Positions 11,830 through 23,439 of a DNA stretch of 64,000 nt are shown one piece after another (position 1 is the first letter of the stretch; each line of letters starts with the position of its first letter). Under the pieces are notes generated by a model. It did no database searches. It had not been told where the DNA came from and was given only the letters and a program-made list of their open reading frames with translations. This DNA is from Cinnamomum chago (Eukaryota > Streptophyta > Magnoliopsida > Laurales > Lauraceae): contig CP142461.1 in NCBI GenBank assembly GCA_038049695.1, positions 38,086,501 through 38,150,500 on the forward strand. The letters are read 5' to 3'. The position numbers were made by a program, and so were the translations under genes.

Positions 11830-12446
11830 TCCCGATGCACCAGCGTGCGTTGCAAAAAAGAATGTATTAAAACATTTCCTGACGTGATTTGCGCGTCGGC
11901 GAAGTTATATTTCCCAACACGTTGGCCCAAAGATATAGCCCATTCCCAACGCATTGGTAGCGTCGGCTATTTCATGAATTCCCAACGCTTAATCATCGTC
12001 GGCCATTACCACGAATTTCCAACGCACTACTAGCATCGTCCATTGCTAGGAATTTCCAACGCACTACAAGCATCGGCTATTACTATGAATTCCCAACGCG
12101 CTGCCAGCGTCGGCCATCACTAGGAACTCCCAACGCACTACCAGTGTTGGCGTTTATTTTGCTGATGCTGGTATTGCGTTGGAAAAAATCGTTTTCAAAT
12201 AAGGAAAGTTGGACTTTTTGCTGACGCACATCTCTTTGCCGACATATTGCCCGACGTTGTAGTGCGTTGGCAATTGTACAGAGATATGCCGACGCAGTTA
12301 AAATAACGTCGACTATGGATTTGGCTACACGTGATTGCCGACGCGTTGTCAACGCGCTGAAATGCGTTAGGTAATCTTTTGCCGACGCAAAACCTACCTT
12401 TCCAGACACGATGATTGCGTTGGCAAAACTGTATTTTGTTGTAGTG
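11830..12446. repeat. CACTA-1 right subterminal repeats
   Basis: Repeats of the type TCCCAACGCACTACCAGCGT and GGCCATTACTAGGAATT occur at about 11975-12150, followed by TTTGCCGACGC / TGCGTTGGCAA motifs up to the terminus at 12446. Motifs are in mirror orientation to the left array. Minus-strand open frames at 12083-12491 are artefacts of these repeats. Confidence 0.82.
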
Positions 12447-12449
12447 GAA

Positions 12450-13413
12450 ATATGGCCACTCTTTCCATTGAACCATTCTCTTCAAAATCACGCATGAAGA
12501 ACTGGCTGTCTATATGTTTACTCCCATTGTTGCAAATACAAAGGTAAAATTGTCCTCTGCAGGTTAATTAATGAAAAGGGTTAACAAAGTTCATATCATT
12601 GAACTTAAAAACACCGTGTTAAAAGGTGAGAAAAGAAATTATGAGTTGCAACTTTGCTTAAAACTCACTAAATGCTCAAAAGAAAATTGTGAAATCCAAC
12701 TAGAAAATAAATTGCATAGTGCACATTTTACTATAGAGCAGGGGATAAGGACCTTGCATTAGGTCAGAGTTTACACAAGTCTTGAGATTTCCTGGTAGAA
12801 AGTCTGGGACCATTGCCAGTAGGCCCATATGCATAACTCAAAATTGACTCAACTGACCTTGACCCACAATTCAACTCCGGTTAAAGGACAGAATTTGTAT
12901 AATTGAGTCTGCTAAAAGATGTCAACTTTGCTGTTGAAAAACCACATCATTGTTGAGCTATCTTTCTAGTTTAAACACTTATGCATCATCACCCCATAGG
13001 AACTTCATTCTCCCCATGGGATAAGGAAGGTAAATATTTGAGGATGGCTATTGCCATGGACAGCATAGGCGCTGCATATTTGAGGATAAAATCATCCAAC
13101 AGTTCTCATCTACTAAATCTCAGAGAAATCACAAAGAGACTTTATTCAAAAATTGTTGACATCTATTCCTCATCACCTTACACATTCCAAGTTACATTTT
13201 TTACGTCACCTTGAAAATCTCAGGCATCAAACTAAAACTCAAACATCTTATTCATACATAAACCTCAACCCTAGAGAAAGAAACACAAAGAAACGCACAA
13301 AAATGAACAGAACAAGCTCCATTTCCAAATCCCACACAAAAACCACTCAAACTCGAAGAAATGCAACTACCTACCAGAGATCAAGAACAAGAAAAACACG
13401 ATTTTAAGCTCAC
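12450..13413. other. Intergenic or intron sequence, no gene recognised
   Basis: AT-rich, with a short repeat near 12688-12738 shared with about 2610-2660. If the minus-strand exon at 13414-13734 belongs to a full gene, this stretch is the start of its first intron. No second exon could be recognised. Confidence 0.5.
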
Positions 13414-13734
13414 CTCCGGAATGTCGACCAAAGCTAGGGGTTGAGATCGAGATGCTTCATATGATGGGGAATCGATCGAGAAATGCTGCGATTTCCATGG
13501 ATTTGCAGAGATATAGACCTTGAAATCCGAATCCGGCGCTGAAAACTTCGAAAAGGAGAGAAACATGAACATCGGAAACCCTAGATTTTTTATCTTCTTC
13601 TGCTCTTGCTCATCTTCTTCAACACAAATGATCGGAATCACTGAATGGCCGAGGGGATTCGTAGGCGCCGATGAAGGATGGGAAGGAGATGAAGACGACG
13701 AAGTCGAAGTCGATGAGATCGGATCGTCCGCCAT
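13414..13734 (-). CDS. First coding exon of an unidentified gene (partial)
   Basis: On the minus strand an ATG at 13732-13734 opens a frame of 107 codons that reaches a good donor (TCCGGAG|GTGAGC). It begins MADDPISSTSTSSSSSPSHP, a Ser-rich acidic start, and continues with HSVIPIICVEEDEQEQKK. I do not recognise the family. Exon composition is distinctly GC-richer than the surroundings. Upstream (13735-13817) are three telo-boxes (TAGGGTTT on the plus strand at 13764, 13797 and 13810), typical of plant promoters and 5' leaders, which supports a real transcribed gene. No downstream exon is visible to the left; it may lie beyond a long intron holding CACTA-1, or the exon may be a captured or truncated copy next to the CACTA-3 end at 13920-14414. 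Confidence 0.5.
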
Positions 13735-13763
13735 TGATCTTCTTTGAAGATCTGCAATCGATT

Positions 13764-13817
13764 TAGGGTTTGAAGAAGCAGAAGAATAAGAGGATCTAGG
13801 GTTTCGATCTAGGGTTT
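13764..13817 (-). promoter_or_regulatory. Three telo-boxes upstream of the minus-strand exon
   Basis: AAACCCTA (plus-strand TAGGGTTT) occurs at 13764-13771, 13797-13804 and 13810-13817, 30-85 bp upstream of the ATG on the minus strand. Telo-boxes are common near the start sites of plant growth- and translation-related genes. This is motif evidence only. Confidence 0.5.
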
Positions 13818-13919
13818 TGGAAACTCTAGCGGAGTGAGGTAGAGAGATATATGGAGGTTTCTGGTTTGCGTTTTGGGACGAAAAGAGGTTTTGGGTTTTG
13901 GTTTTGAGGGGGAAGAGAA

Positions 13920-14414
13920 CAAGAGGGAACGTACAACAGCGGAAATACCGCTGCTATATGTCGCTATATGTATTATGTTTTATGTAATTTTATTTGACGT
14001 TTATAGTGACATAATATATTTTTCTGCTGGAATAGATAATATGTATAGTGGCATAATACATTTTCCACTGCTATATGTAGTATCTATAGCGGCATAATAC
14101 ATTTTTTGCTGCTAAATGTATTATATATTTTATGAAAATATATACTTAGATTTAGTGACGGACCATACTTTCCGCTGCTATACGTTAATATGTATTATGT
14201 ATTTCACGTACTTAGATGTAGATGTGGCGACAGAATATACATTCCGCTGCTATACGTAAGCGTTTATAGTGGCATAATACATTTTCCGCTGCTATACGTA
14301 TGTATGAATACGTTTATAGCAACAAAATACAATTTCGGCCACTGTATGTATATTGATACTTAGATGTAGTGACGGATACATAAACCGCCGCTAATTGTCA
14401 CTTTTCTTTTAGTG
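13920..14414. mobile_element. CACTA-3: right end of a third CACTA element
   Basis: About seven diverged units of the type AGTGGCATAATACATTTTCC plus GCTGCTATACGTA run to a terminus which, reversed, reads CACTAAAAGAAAAGTGAC. This CACTA start plus subterminal repeat layout identifies a CACTA end of a family different from CACTA-1 and CACTA-2. The left terminus was not found, so the element is truncated or very long, and no target duplication could be checked. Its inner edge lies about 100 bp beyond the promoter of the 13414-13734 exon. Confidence 0.65.
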
Positions 14415-17099
14415 TTAACTCCTCAAACCGTTTCTCAAATTGGTAATCCTAACGTCCATTGACATTCATTTTTTATTCATTCATTTAGGTCTTCATATTT
14501 TTATCATTCTCCCTAAAATCTCTCTCTCATTTAACTCCCTCAAATCTCTCTTTCCAACTCCTCTTATGCGCATTACTGTAAGAAATAAAGAGGAACATTA
14601 CTCCTTAATATCTCATAAATCTCTCATAATAACTCTCCATTCTCCTTTCCTATTCGCACGCTATCTTTCTTTTGAGTTTTGAATGGGAAAAAAATTTCTA
14701 AAAGTACATCCTCTCTGTTACACTTTGTATTATCGTTGCTATATGGGATTGGTGTTGTCATGTCTCCTCTTGCGCTCTCATCTTTGGCTTCACTTGTAGT
14801 TCTCTCCTCCTCCTCATTCTGCTTCTACCTTTATTATTTACTAAGGATGAAAATAACAAGCAGGTTCAGATGAAAAAAAATTAAAGTGGGGAAATCAGTC
14901 ATTTTTCTTAACCAAGATGCTTGTCTTAGAAGAAGAAAAGCACTGGCTTGTTAGGTATACTAAGACCTTAATTGCATTTTCAAATTTTGTTTCATGGGAG
15001 TTTGTTTTTCTTTCATGGACTCACTCTTTCTCAGGCTCTTCAAAAAAGGTAAGTTGCTTAATTATCGAGACTCTTTCTTTCAAGGGCTCCCTAAACACAT
15101 TAGTTTCCTAATCCTCTCTCTCTTTCTCACACACACACATTTTGACTCTCTTCTTCTTAAGAAAAAAAATTTAACGGATGCAACTATCATTGTCTATCTC
15201 CAGTTCATGCAGTTTCCATTGTTTTGGATGATATAGACAAAGAAACAAATGAATGAAGGTTAGGAATTTTGAAAGCCCAATCCTTGTGTCTAGAAAGATG
15301 TGTAGGAAGTCAAGGAGGGATGGTCTTCATACATGCATGTTGCAGATGCTCTTCATTTTTGTCTCGGTGACATTTACAGGTATAAAGGAAAGCCTAAATG
15401 AGCATTACTTTCATTATGATTTCTTCTGTTTCAATCATTCCATGTTAAGAGAGATGAAAGATAATGGGAGCCGTGCCCAATACATAGCATGTAGGCAAAA
15501 GAAGCCCTCTCCATTTAATTAGGTGTCAATTTTCTTATATATTTATTTCCAGTTTCCTCTCTTTCTCATTCACAATAATTCTACCGTCCCTTTTGGAACA
15601 TGGCCATGAGCTACATCATCACATGTTGGCATTATTTATTAATGCAAAGGATTAAAAGCATAACAAAATATGGCACTATTATTTATTTATATAAGCCAAC
15701 CCTTCTCTGATACGATTGTAAGGTGTATTTTTCACGTGACACATGCAATGAGATTTTCAGAGACTTGATTTAGTTTACATTCTATCTATTTTTTAATAAT
15801 TCTTTTTCATGTTTTATTAAAATATGTTATCTTCTCTAAAATCTAAGAATCTTTGACGTTGGAAAAAAAAGGTGAAAAATTAAAATATGTGGAAATTTAT
15901 AAAATCTGAGTTGTATTAGTGGTTCATGTAAATCTCGTGGTTTTTTTAAAGCTTTTTTCAGAACATTAGTAGTAATATTATTTGTTCTCTTCTTATAATC
16001 TAAAAAAATTACATAATGAGCTTCATATTTAAATTTACAAAAAAAAAATCCTATTTTTTAAAAACTCTTGGAAAGAGGAGTAAAACATATTCAGATTATT
16101 ACAAAAAATTTTCCTTAAATTATTATTATTTAATGTTATGTTGATTGTTTTGTTTTAGTTAGAGATTCAGTTTTAGAATGTATGACAACAAGAGAAAACT
16201 AGACAGAGGTCAATGTATTTTCATCTTTGTGGATGTTTGAATTAATGGTGAGACTTTTCACATTATTTGTTAAATATATATATATATATATGTAATTTTA
16301 GCTTTTAGTTGAGTGTTTAAGCAAAGTGACTGGCTACAACTTTAAGTGAACAATTTTATAGTTGAATTATTATCATTATTTTTTCCCTTATCGGGCCACA
16401 GGTGTAAAGCTTCATATTTTAGATTTAATGCATAACATATAATCAACTTTTATTTTAGATTTAGAACAGTTTAGATGTGAGAGTTTTTGTTTAAATTATA
16501 TCATTTTTAAATTTTTAAATATTTAATATCCTAAGAACTTTTGTTATCGTTATATGATATTTTAGCTCTACTAATTTATTATTTTCTAAGATTTATTATT
16601 ACTAAAACTTTCATCATAAAGTTCGTCATGAATAAATGTTAATGGTGATAATATTATCAATGGATGGGACGAATTAAGAAATCCAAAACCAAAGCCCGCT
16701 ATGAACTTTATTCGGGTCAAAGTCCAGAAACCCATACCTACCCCAACCACCTCCAAAAATAAAATGCCATACTTGGAATTTTTTTATAATTTGTTCCAAT
16801 TCAATATTATTTATACAAAAATTTCATACTACTATGTTTCTTAGAGTTTTTTAAATTTTTTGTATAAATCGTTTATTTACACTTGCTATTGCATATTTTT
16901 GTAAGAAAGTTCGCTTTTCTTTATTTCATAATTGTTACACATGACATAGCATCCTCCCTATCTGTGATTGAGACTTTATACATATAATTTTTTATTTTTG
17001 AGAAATATCTCTATTTATATTTATATAATATAAACATCTAAAATTAAAATCAATTTTTTAATACTTTTATAAAATCAATTCTCTTAAATGATTTTTTGT
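14415..17099. other. AT-rich intergenic sequence
   Basis: No gene is supported. The sequence is strongly AT-rich with a (TA)n run near 16272-16290. Short open frames (for example 14917-15522) lack domains and show no splice-consistent neighbours. Part of the stretch nearest 17142 is probably the body of the Helitron whose 3' end lies there. Confidence 0.55.
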
Positions 17100-17142
17100 A
17101 TGACTTCTATTGCCCGTGCTTAGCACCGGGGCATTTTGCTAG
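17100..17142 (+). mobile_element. Helitron 3' terminus
   Basis: TGCCCGTGCTTAGCACCGGG followed by GCA can form a short hairpin (TGCCC-GTGC against GCAC-CGGGGCA with one bulged base). It is followed after a short T-rich spacer by CTAG at 17139-17142 and then T. A subterminal hairpin, CTRR end and insertion before T are the hallmarks of plant Helitrons. The 5' end (TC...) was not securely located; TCTACTAATTTATT near 16566 is a weak candidate. Confidence 0.62.
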
Positions 17143-19375
17143 TTATAGAATGAAGTGAACTGGTTTCAAATTGAAATTAGTCTCAATTTGCTCCAATTGA
17201 TTTTGACTTATCGAATTTAATTTAGTTTGACTCTGGCAAACGGGTCTGATCGAGGTAAATCGGGTCCGGCCAGAGGTAGAGCACACTTTTTGGACCACTA
17301 ACCAGTGACCAACCCACATCTGAAACCGGTTTGCAAACCTGCAATCCGCACCCATTAAGTCTCGGGTCAGGCTAATCCGTCGCTCCAATTGATTATGATT
17401 TATCCAATTTAAATTAGTTTGACCATGGCAAACGGGTTAGATTGAGGTAAATCGGGTTAGACCAGAGGTTGAGCACAGTTTTTTGCCCACGAACCCAAAA
17501 TCGGTTTGCAAACTTGCAACCCGCACCCATTGAGTCTTGGGTCAGGCTAACCCATCTAACCCGCATTAAATCCGACCCAACCCGTGTATATTTTAATGAT
17601 CGACGTGGTAAAAATTAATCATGGTATGTGCCGAGACTAGAACTCAAGAAAAATTGGATTTTAAAGGGGCGACCCTACCACTACACCATAGAGCATCCTT
17701 TTGCTACTAGTTATTAAAAAAAAGAAAAAAGAAAAAAAACCTTAAAATTAGTTAATGTGGAAGGGACCCCAGTCCCACTTTGGAATATTGACATGGACTT
17801 GGAATTTATCTACAAGGTGTTTATAAAAGTATCTACTTTTCTAGAATATTGACCCCTATAAATACTGTTGTTATTATTTTCACACTTATGGATTGTACTT
17901 TAAGTATAGGTGTTCAAACTTTTGAAATTTACTATTTTATATGGTTTCACTATATTTATACATAATGATGCGAACTGGTTTCAAATTGAAATCAGTTCCA
18001 ATTAACTCGAACTGATTTTGACCTAACCAATTTAATTTAATTTGACCCTGGCAAACGGGTCGGATCGAGGTAGATCGGGTCGGGCTAGAGGTAGAACACA
18101 CGTTTTGGACCACCAACCCGTGACTGACCCTCATCTGAAACCGGTTTGTAAACCTGCAGCCGGCACCAATTAAGTCTCGGGTCAAGCTAACTTGTCTAGC
18201 CCGCATGAGACCCAACCCGACCCGTGTATTTTTAATGACGTGGTAGAAATGAATCATGGTATGTGCCGAGACTCTCGAACTCAGGACACATTTGATTTGA
18301 ATGGGGCGACCCTGCCATTACGCAGTAGAATATCCTTTTGCTAATAGTTATAAAAAAAAAAAGAAAAAAAAACATAAAATTAATTAATGAAGAAGGGACC
18401 CTAGCTCCACTTTGGAATATTGAACGGGAATTGGAATTTATCTATACGGTATTTATAAAAGTATCCATTTTTTTAAAGAATATTGACCCCTACAAATACT
18501 GTTGTTATTATTTTCACACTTATGCATTGCACTTTAAGTATAGGTGTTCAAACTTTTGAAATATACTATTTTATATGGTTTCATTATATATAAATATAAT
18601 GAAGCAAACCTGTTTCAAATTGAAATCTGTTCCAATTCACTCCAATTGATTTTGACTTATCCAATTTAATTTAGTTTGACCCTGGCAAACAGGTAAGATC
18701 GAGGTAAATCGGATTGCGCCAGAGGTAGAGCACACTTTCTGGACCACCAACCTGTATCTGAAACCGGTTTGTAAACATGCAGCCCGCACCTATTAAGTCT
18801 CGGGTCAGGCTAGCCCGTCGCTCCAATTAATTATGATTTATCCAATTTAATTTAGTTTGAACCTGACAAACAGGTCAGATCGTTGTAAATCGGGTCGGGC
18901 CAGAGGTAGATCACACTTTTTGGACCACCAAACCGTGACCAAAACCGGTTTGCAAACCTGCAACCCGCACCTATTAAGTTTCATGTAAGGCTAATCTCCG
19001 TAGCCCGCATTAGACCAGACTCGACCTGTGTATTTTTAATGATGTGGTAAAAATTAATCATTGTATCTGCCGAGACTCTCGAACTCAGGACAAATTGGAT
19101 TTCAAAGGGGAGACCCTACCACTACACTATAGAGCATCCTTTTTCTAATAATTATAAAAAAAATTAAAATTAGTTAATGAGGAAGGGACCCCAGCCCCAC
19201 TTTGGAATATTTTGACTGGGAATTGGAATTTATATACAAGGTGCTTATAAAAATATCTATTTTTTTATAATATTGACCCCTATAAATATTGTTATTATTT
19301 TCACACTTATGCATTGTACTTTAAGTACTGGTGTTCAAACTTTTGAAATAACTATTTTATATTGTTACCTATATA
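17143..19375. repeat. Tandem array of about 630-820-bp units (three copies)
   Basis: Three diverged units start near 17150, 17968 and 18601 with GAACTGGTTTCAAATTGAAA-like sequence and each ends with a TATTGACCCCTATAAATA-type stretch. Units 1 and 3 contain an extra internal duplication of about 200 bp (beginning CTCCAATTGATTATGATTTA) that unit 2 lacks, which explains the unequal lengths. Each unit also holds a tRNA-like segment on the minus strand. No protein coding sense is visible; minus-strand frames at 17143-17388 and 17937-18257 are repeat-derived. Confidence 0.82.
17590..17705 (-). repeat. tRNA-like/SINE-head segment in the array (first of three)
   Basis: On the minus strand it reads GGATGCTCTATGGTGTAGTG, GTAGGGTCGCCCC, and then GAGTTCTAGTCTCGGC. 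These resemble a pol III A box (TGGTGTAGTGGT) and B box (GAGTTCGAGTC). Equivalent segments are at about 18245-18345 (B box GAGTTCGAGAGTC) and 19045-19145. It is not a folded, functional tRNA gene; a tRNA-derived SINE head duplicated with the array is the likelier reading. Confidence 0.4.
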
Positions 19376-19764
19376 GTCATTATTTTTATATGATAACCAT
19401 TTTACAACAAAATTAAACCCAAATGAATATATAATATATGGAATTGATCAACAAAAATAATAAGTTTCTCAATTAATAAGAAAATAACAACATTATTGAA
19501 AAAAGACAAATCCATGACAATAGTGTGGAGCTACTACGGACTTTTTTCCCATCTCTAAATCCTATGATTTTGCATTTAATTTTAAAGAAATTGGTGAGGA
19601 AAGCTTTCGCGTTTTCCAATATAACCTTTTGTTTTTCTAGTGTGAAATGAACATGGTTTAGTATCTAGCGGGTGGGCCCCACATTAGTCAAATCGCCTCA
19701 GCCGTCAGATGAGACTATGCGTGTTGAAAAGTTATGGAAGAAATCAGTAGTAGTGTCCCCTTGG

Positions 19765-19774
19765 TTTATAAAAT
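19765..19774 (+). promoter_or_regulatory. TATA box of the small secreted-protein gene
   Basis: TTTATAAAAT lies about 105 bp upstream of the ATG at 19879, a normal distance for a plant promoter with a short 5' leader. Confidence 0.45.
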
Positions 19775-19878
19775 GCTGGGGTCTTCCATTCGGAAACCCA
19801 AGCCCTTCCCATCTAGTTCCTACTAAAAGACCTCTCTGTGACACTTGCATCTATTTTCTCCTCCTCCTACCAAGACTA

Positions 19879-22511
19879 ATGAATACTTCCATGAGACCAG
19901 TCTTCCACTTTTCCATTACCTTTTTCCTTCTATTCTCATTATCTTTCAGCACTGATCAAGCAAGAAAACTTCCAGGTACTTCGCTCTTTACATTACATTG
20001 ACTCTTTTTACTTGAACTTAACTTCCATAAATAGTGTTGGAAAACTGTGTGATCCGATTGCAATGGGCCGGTGTTAGTTTTAAGGTCTCAATACCAGTAT
20101 ATGATGAATAGATTGATTAATTTCTTTATTTATCATTATAATCATGCTTTCATTTCATGAGATGATTGGTGATTTATTACTTAATGCACATGACCAATAT
20201 ATATGACATAATGGTTCATGACATGAACTGGGTCCCATTAGTATATTAGATGTGATATATGTATATGGATGAGATCCACATACGGGAGATATGTGTCACA
20301 AATCTTATACTTAAAATATCTTCACAACCAGTGATGAGATTGGGCATCTCATCTGACAAGGTTGCAGCACTTTGATCACTATGAGATAGTGTGATTTGTC
20401 TCGATCATCAGAATGTAAGGTTCTGGATCATAGTGCTGGTACATTGGATGTATTGAAGGACCATGAGAAGCACCTTATGAAGTACTGTCTCGATTTAAGG
20501 ACTGCTCTCATAATTCCCTAGCAATAGGCTCTCAATCCTGAGACATTGATGAACTCAAGTTTCTGTCTATTCATTTGCTTTGAGTTACCAATGAGTGATG
20601 CCAACTATAGGTCAACACCTCGGTGTCTTGGGTACGTGGTAGTAGGACTGTGGGAACATGCAATGATCAAGATGGAATCTATCTACATTATCCCCTTGTG
20701 CCAATTAATGGATTTATCATTGGTAAGTGCGCACCCATTCCGATTAAGAGTTAATTGGATCGGTACCAAATGATTACTATAATTAATTGGGGCTCAACGA
20801 TAATAAGATGTGGATTTAAGATTGGATGGGACAAATTTATTCCAATTGATCCATGGATAATGATAGAGGGGTCTACTTGTGGTAATTGGGAAGTTTAGGG
20901 TCTTCATTGTAATATATTCCTAAGACTGGAGTGCAATTGCATATATATAGTGGATTTATTTGCAATTAACTGTGGGCCCGGATTGCACATGAGATGTGGG
21001 GTCGCGTGTCCCAATTGGAGCCATCTTTCTAAGGAATCCCTAGTGGTCCCCACGCTAGCCCAATATATTAGAAAGATACTAATTATAGTAGAACTTTAAA
21101 AAGAAATAGAAAGTTACTATTTCTATTTGAAGTGAGACTTCTAATAGTGGTAATAGTAAGTTACTAATTATAATGGAAGTGAGACTTCTATTTTAATTAG
21201 AAAAGGAGAAAGTTACTAATCATATTTGAAGTAAGACTTCTAATTGTGATTTAGTAAGCAACTAATTATAGTGGAAGTAAGACTTCTATTTCAATTAGTA
21301 AGAGGAGGTTGATTGAGTGCTATAAATAAGAGGAGAAGTGCCTTGGACGTCCCCTAATGCTATTCCATCTTGGAATTCACGCCCAAACACCTCTTGTGCA
21401 AGTGTTGCACACTCCTCTCTCTTTCTCCCTCTTCTAGTTTCCTCTAGGGTTTTTCTCTTGGAAATTCCACCATCTTCTTGAGAAAAGAGAATTTGATACG
21501 GGACAAAACGTGGAAGATCAAAGGGTGTTGGAGATCTTAATTTGATTAATGAAGGTGTTTATCATCAAAGAAAGAATTCAACTTCTCCATTAGAGCACAA
21601 CAAAGCACCAAAGGTATATCTACATCCTTATATGCTGTAGATTTTGTGTTTGCATGTTTAATGTGCTATTTTCTATCTTCTAGATATGTTATGTTGCTGT
21701 ACATGGTTTATGAGTTTGAGGGATTGCATCCTGGATTGGGTTTGTTGCCTTCTAGATAATTGATCCCTGCATCAAGTGGGTCAAAAGTTTTTGAAACCTG
21801 TCTGAAAGGCCCACATAGTTTCCAACAGCCCGTAGGCTAGATTGAGCCCGGCAGCATGTCGTGGATGAATTCCCAATGGGTCTTGATCTGGTAGAGTCAG
21901 ATAAGGATCAAACTCTTGAGTTTAGAGTTTGGATCGGGTTGAGACTCCCGATTTAGAAAAATTCCCACACATTGATAAGGAGATGTGGGATTTCCGGAGT
22001 CTGCCCATAGTAGTATGTGACTCTTAGGGATTTTGCTATTCATAAAAGAGATAGGACGCCTTGGGTGATAATCCAGTAAATGTGAGAGCATTCGCAGCGA
22101 GTAATTCGGACGATCTATCTCACACAGGAACGTGCAAAGGTTCTCGGCGAATTCGGTTCCAACACCCATTTGGGACCAGAGTTTCTTTCAAATGGAACTC
22201 TTTCCAAACCATATCAACAAAACATAAAGAACGATAAAAGTAAAATATGAAACAAAGGAGAACTTTCTTTATCTCTTCATTTCTCTTTCTTATGTCGTCT
22301 TCTTACACTTGTTTCCCTTTTTGCTGGTTGTGAAGATTGCATTGCAGAGGTTGTGAGTGAGGAGCCTGTTATGATAAATTGCTACTTAAGGCCTTCTCGA
22401 TCGTCTCCACCACCTCCCAAACCACCAATTCCTGTCACACTTTCGATGGCAATCATCTCTGAACTGCATGGAGCTTCTTCTTGGGTGAAATTTAGAATTG
22501 GGAGCAGTTGA
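19879..22511 (+). CDS. Possible small secreted Pro-rich protein, two exons
   Basis: Exon 1 (19879-19975) encodes a 32-residue N-terminus, MNTSMRPVFHFSITFFLLFS and on to STDQARKLP, a clear signal peptide, and ends at AG|GTACTT. Exon 2 (22336-22511) follows a pyrimidine-rich tract and GAAG acceptor and joins in frame as DCIAEVVSEEPVMINC, then PRPS-like sequence, SSPPPPKPPIPV and a stop. The spliced product is about 90 residues: signal peptide, two cysteines, a Pro-rich run. This layout recalls short plant hydroxyproline-rich or extensin-like cell-wall proteins, but I do not recognise the exact family, and the C-terminus (after PPIPV) looks atypical. The 2.36-kb intron is mostly a solo LTR. The gene model rests on phase agreement, a TATA box and splice sites. 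Confidence 0.42.
20035..21827 (+). mobile_element. Solo LTR-like element in the intron
   Basis: It begins TGTTGGAAAACTGTG and ends CATAGTTTCCAACA, giving TG...CA ends with a short inverted repeat (TGTTGGAAA/TTTCCAACA). A TATA box (CTATAAATAAG) near 21331 and a pyrimidine-rich leader fit an LTR promoter with R/U5. An imperfect internal repeat of AAGTTACTAATTATA / GTGAGACTTCT units spans about 21080-21310. The flanking 5-mers (AATAG and GCCCG) do not match, so no target duplication supports the ends. 21828-22200 is probably an associated remnant. Confidence 0.6.
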
Positions 22512-23430
22512 TGAATGTTGATCTAATAGTTGGTCTCATCCATGTTTTCATGCGTGCTGTGATGTGGTCAAGATGTTTGTGAGCAAAAAGTATTTCATGG
22601 ATTTTGTGTTCAATATATGCCGTACGTGCGAGACGCATAGTAGTGATGATATTTAGACAATTTTATTTTATTTCACTTGGACTGTGTAGATGGTTGCCTT
22701 GATGTAGAGTGGTATTTTCTTGATATGCCTAAATAATTCCTCTTTTTCTTTGGTGTCGATGATTTAGACTAAAATTGTTCCTGAGACTTGCAGGTGGGGT
22801 GAAGACGGTCAGATATCGGCTTTCAATAGAGCATCTGTATCTTAATTCCAACTGCTAACCACTATCCTTTCAACTTTGTTCTCATGGCTGCCAATTGGAT
22901 GGCAGAGATTCCATCAGTTGTGTAGTGGGTTCTTAGATTGATGCCCAACCCATATCTGACCCACTTCTTAAATGGGTGTGGGATATCCAAACGTCCACTT
23001 CATCACTAGTAACTTCTTGTCTTCGAGAGTCCAAAGGAACAGATGACCTATTCCTCGTTTCCCTACAACCGCAAGAAACTCAAACAAACGTCAAACGATT
23101 TACTGGCCCCCGGCAGGTATAATCTAGAAAGTTTGTTAAAGAGGACAAGAATATAAGAAAGTTTGATATTATTACTAACTACTAAATCGAATGAAAATAT
23201 TGAAAACTTTGGTAAATTTATGTCCAATTTTGTGGGTGGGTCAATCGTCTTGAGACATTTAAAAGGCCTGTTCGGCATCACTCTCGTGTTGTTTCCAATT
23301 TCGTGTTGAGATCGGACTGTGTCAAGACTATAATCTATAGAATTTGTTTAGCAACTATATATTAAATTACTCGGTTGAGAATACATTATTTGGTAACATT
23401 ACAAAAATTTTGTCCCGAAGAAAGAAATCA
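22512..23430. other. Intergenic, no gene recognised
   Basis: This covers the presumed 3' untranslated region of the secreted-protein gene and beyond. Near 23262 GGCCTGTTCGGCATCACTC resembles the inverted-repeat end of the MITE at 32026-32263 (GGCCCTATTTGACATCATT reversed), so a related small element may start here. Nothing else is supported. Confidence 0.4.
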
Positions 23431-23439
23431 AGAGAATCT

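Larger units (their letters stand above)
4714..12446. mobile_element. CACTA-1: complete non-autonomous CACTA transposon with a captured gene fragment
   Basis: The left end is CACTACAACAAACTG and the right end, reversed, is CACTACAACAAAATACAG, giving a terminal inverted repeat of 12 bp. The 3-bp target duplication GAA is present at 4711-4713 and 12447-12449. Subterminal regions (4714-5755, 7663-7760 and 11830-12446) are packed with motifs such as TGCGTTGGCAAAA and CCGACGCA, as in En/Spm-type elements where the transposase binds subterminal repeats. No transposase gene is present, so movement would need help in trans. Internal parts are a solo LTR (5761-7657), a GC-rich palindromic block, a pyrimidine-rich tract, a SEC23 fragment (9448-11067) and an RTE-LINE end. 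The element is 7.7 kb. Confidence 0.88.

Noticed and set aside
17590-17705. Functional tRNA gene
   Set aside because: A- and B-box-like motifs are present, but there is no matching acceptor stem or clear anticodon arm, and the segment is repeated with the array.
17143-18257. Two similar minus-strand frames (81 and 106 codons)
   Set aside because: They look like a paralogous gene pair but are repeats of the tandem array unit, are not conserved in frame in the third unit, and have no start context.
20035-21827. Full confirmation of the intron LTR by target duplication
   Set aside because: The flanking 5-mers AATAG and GCCCG differ, so the LTR call is kept only on TG...CA ends, inverted tips and the TATA box.
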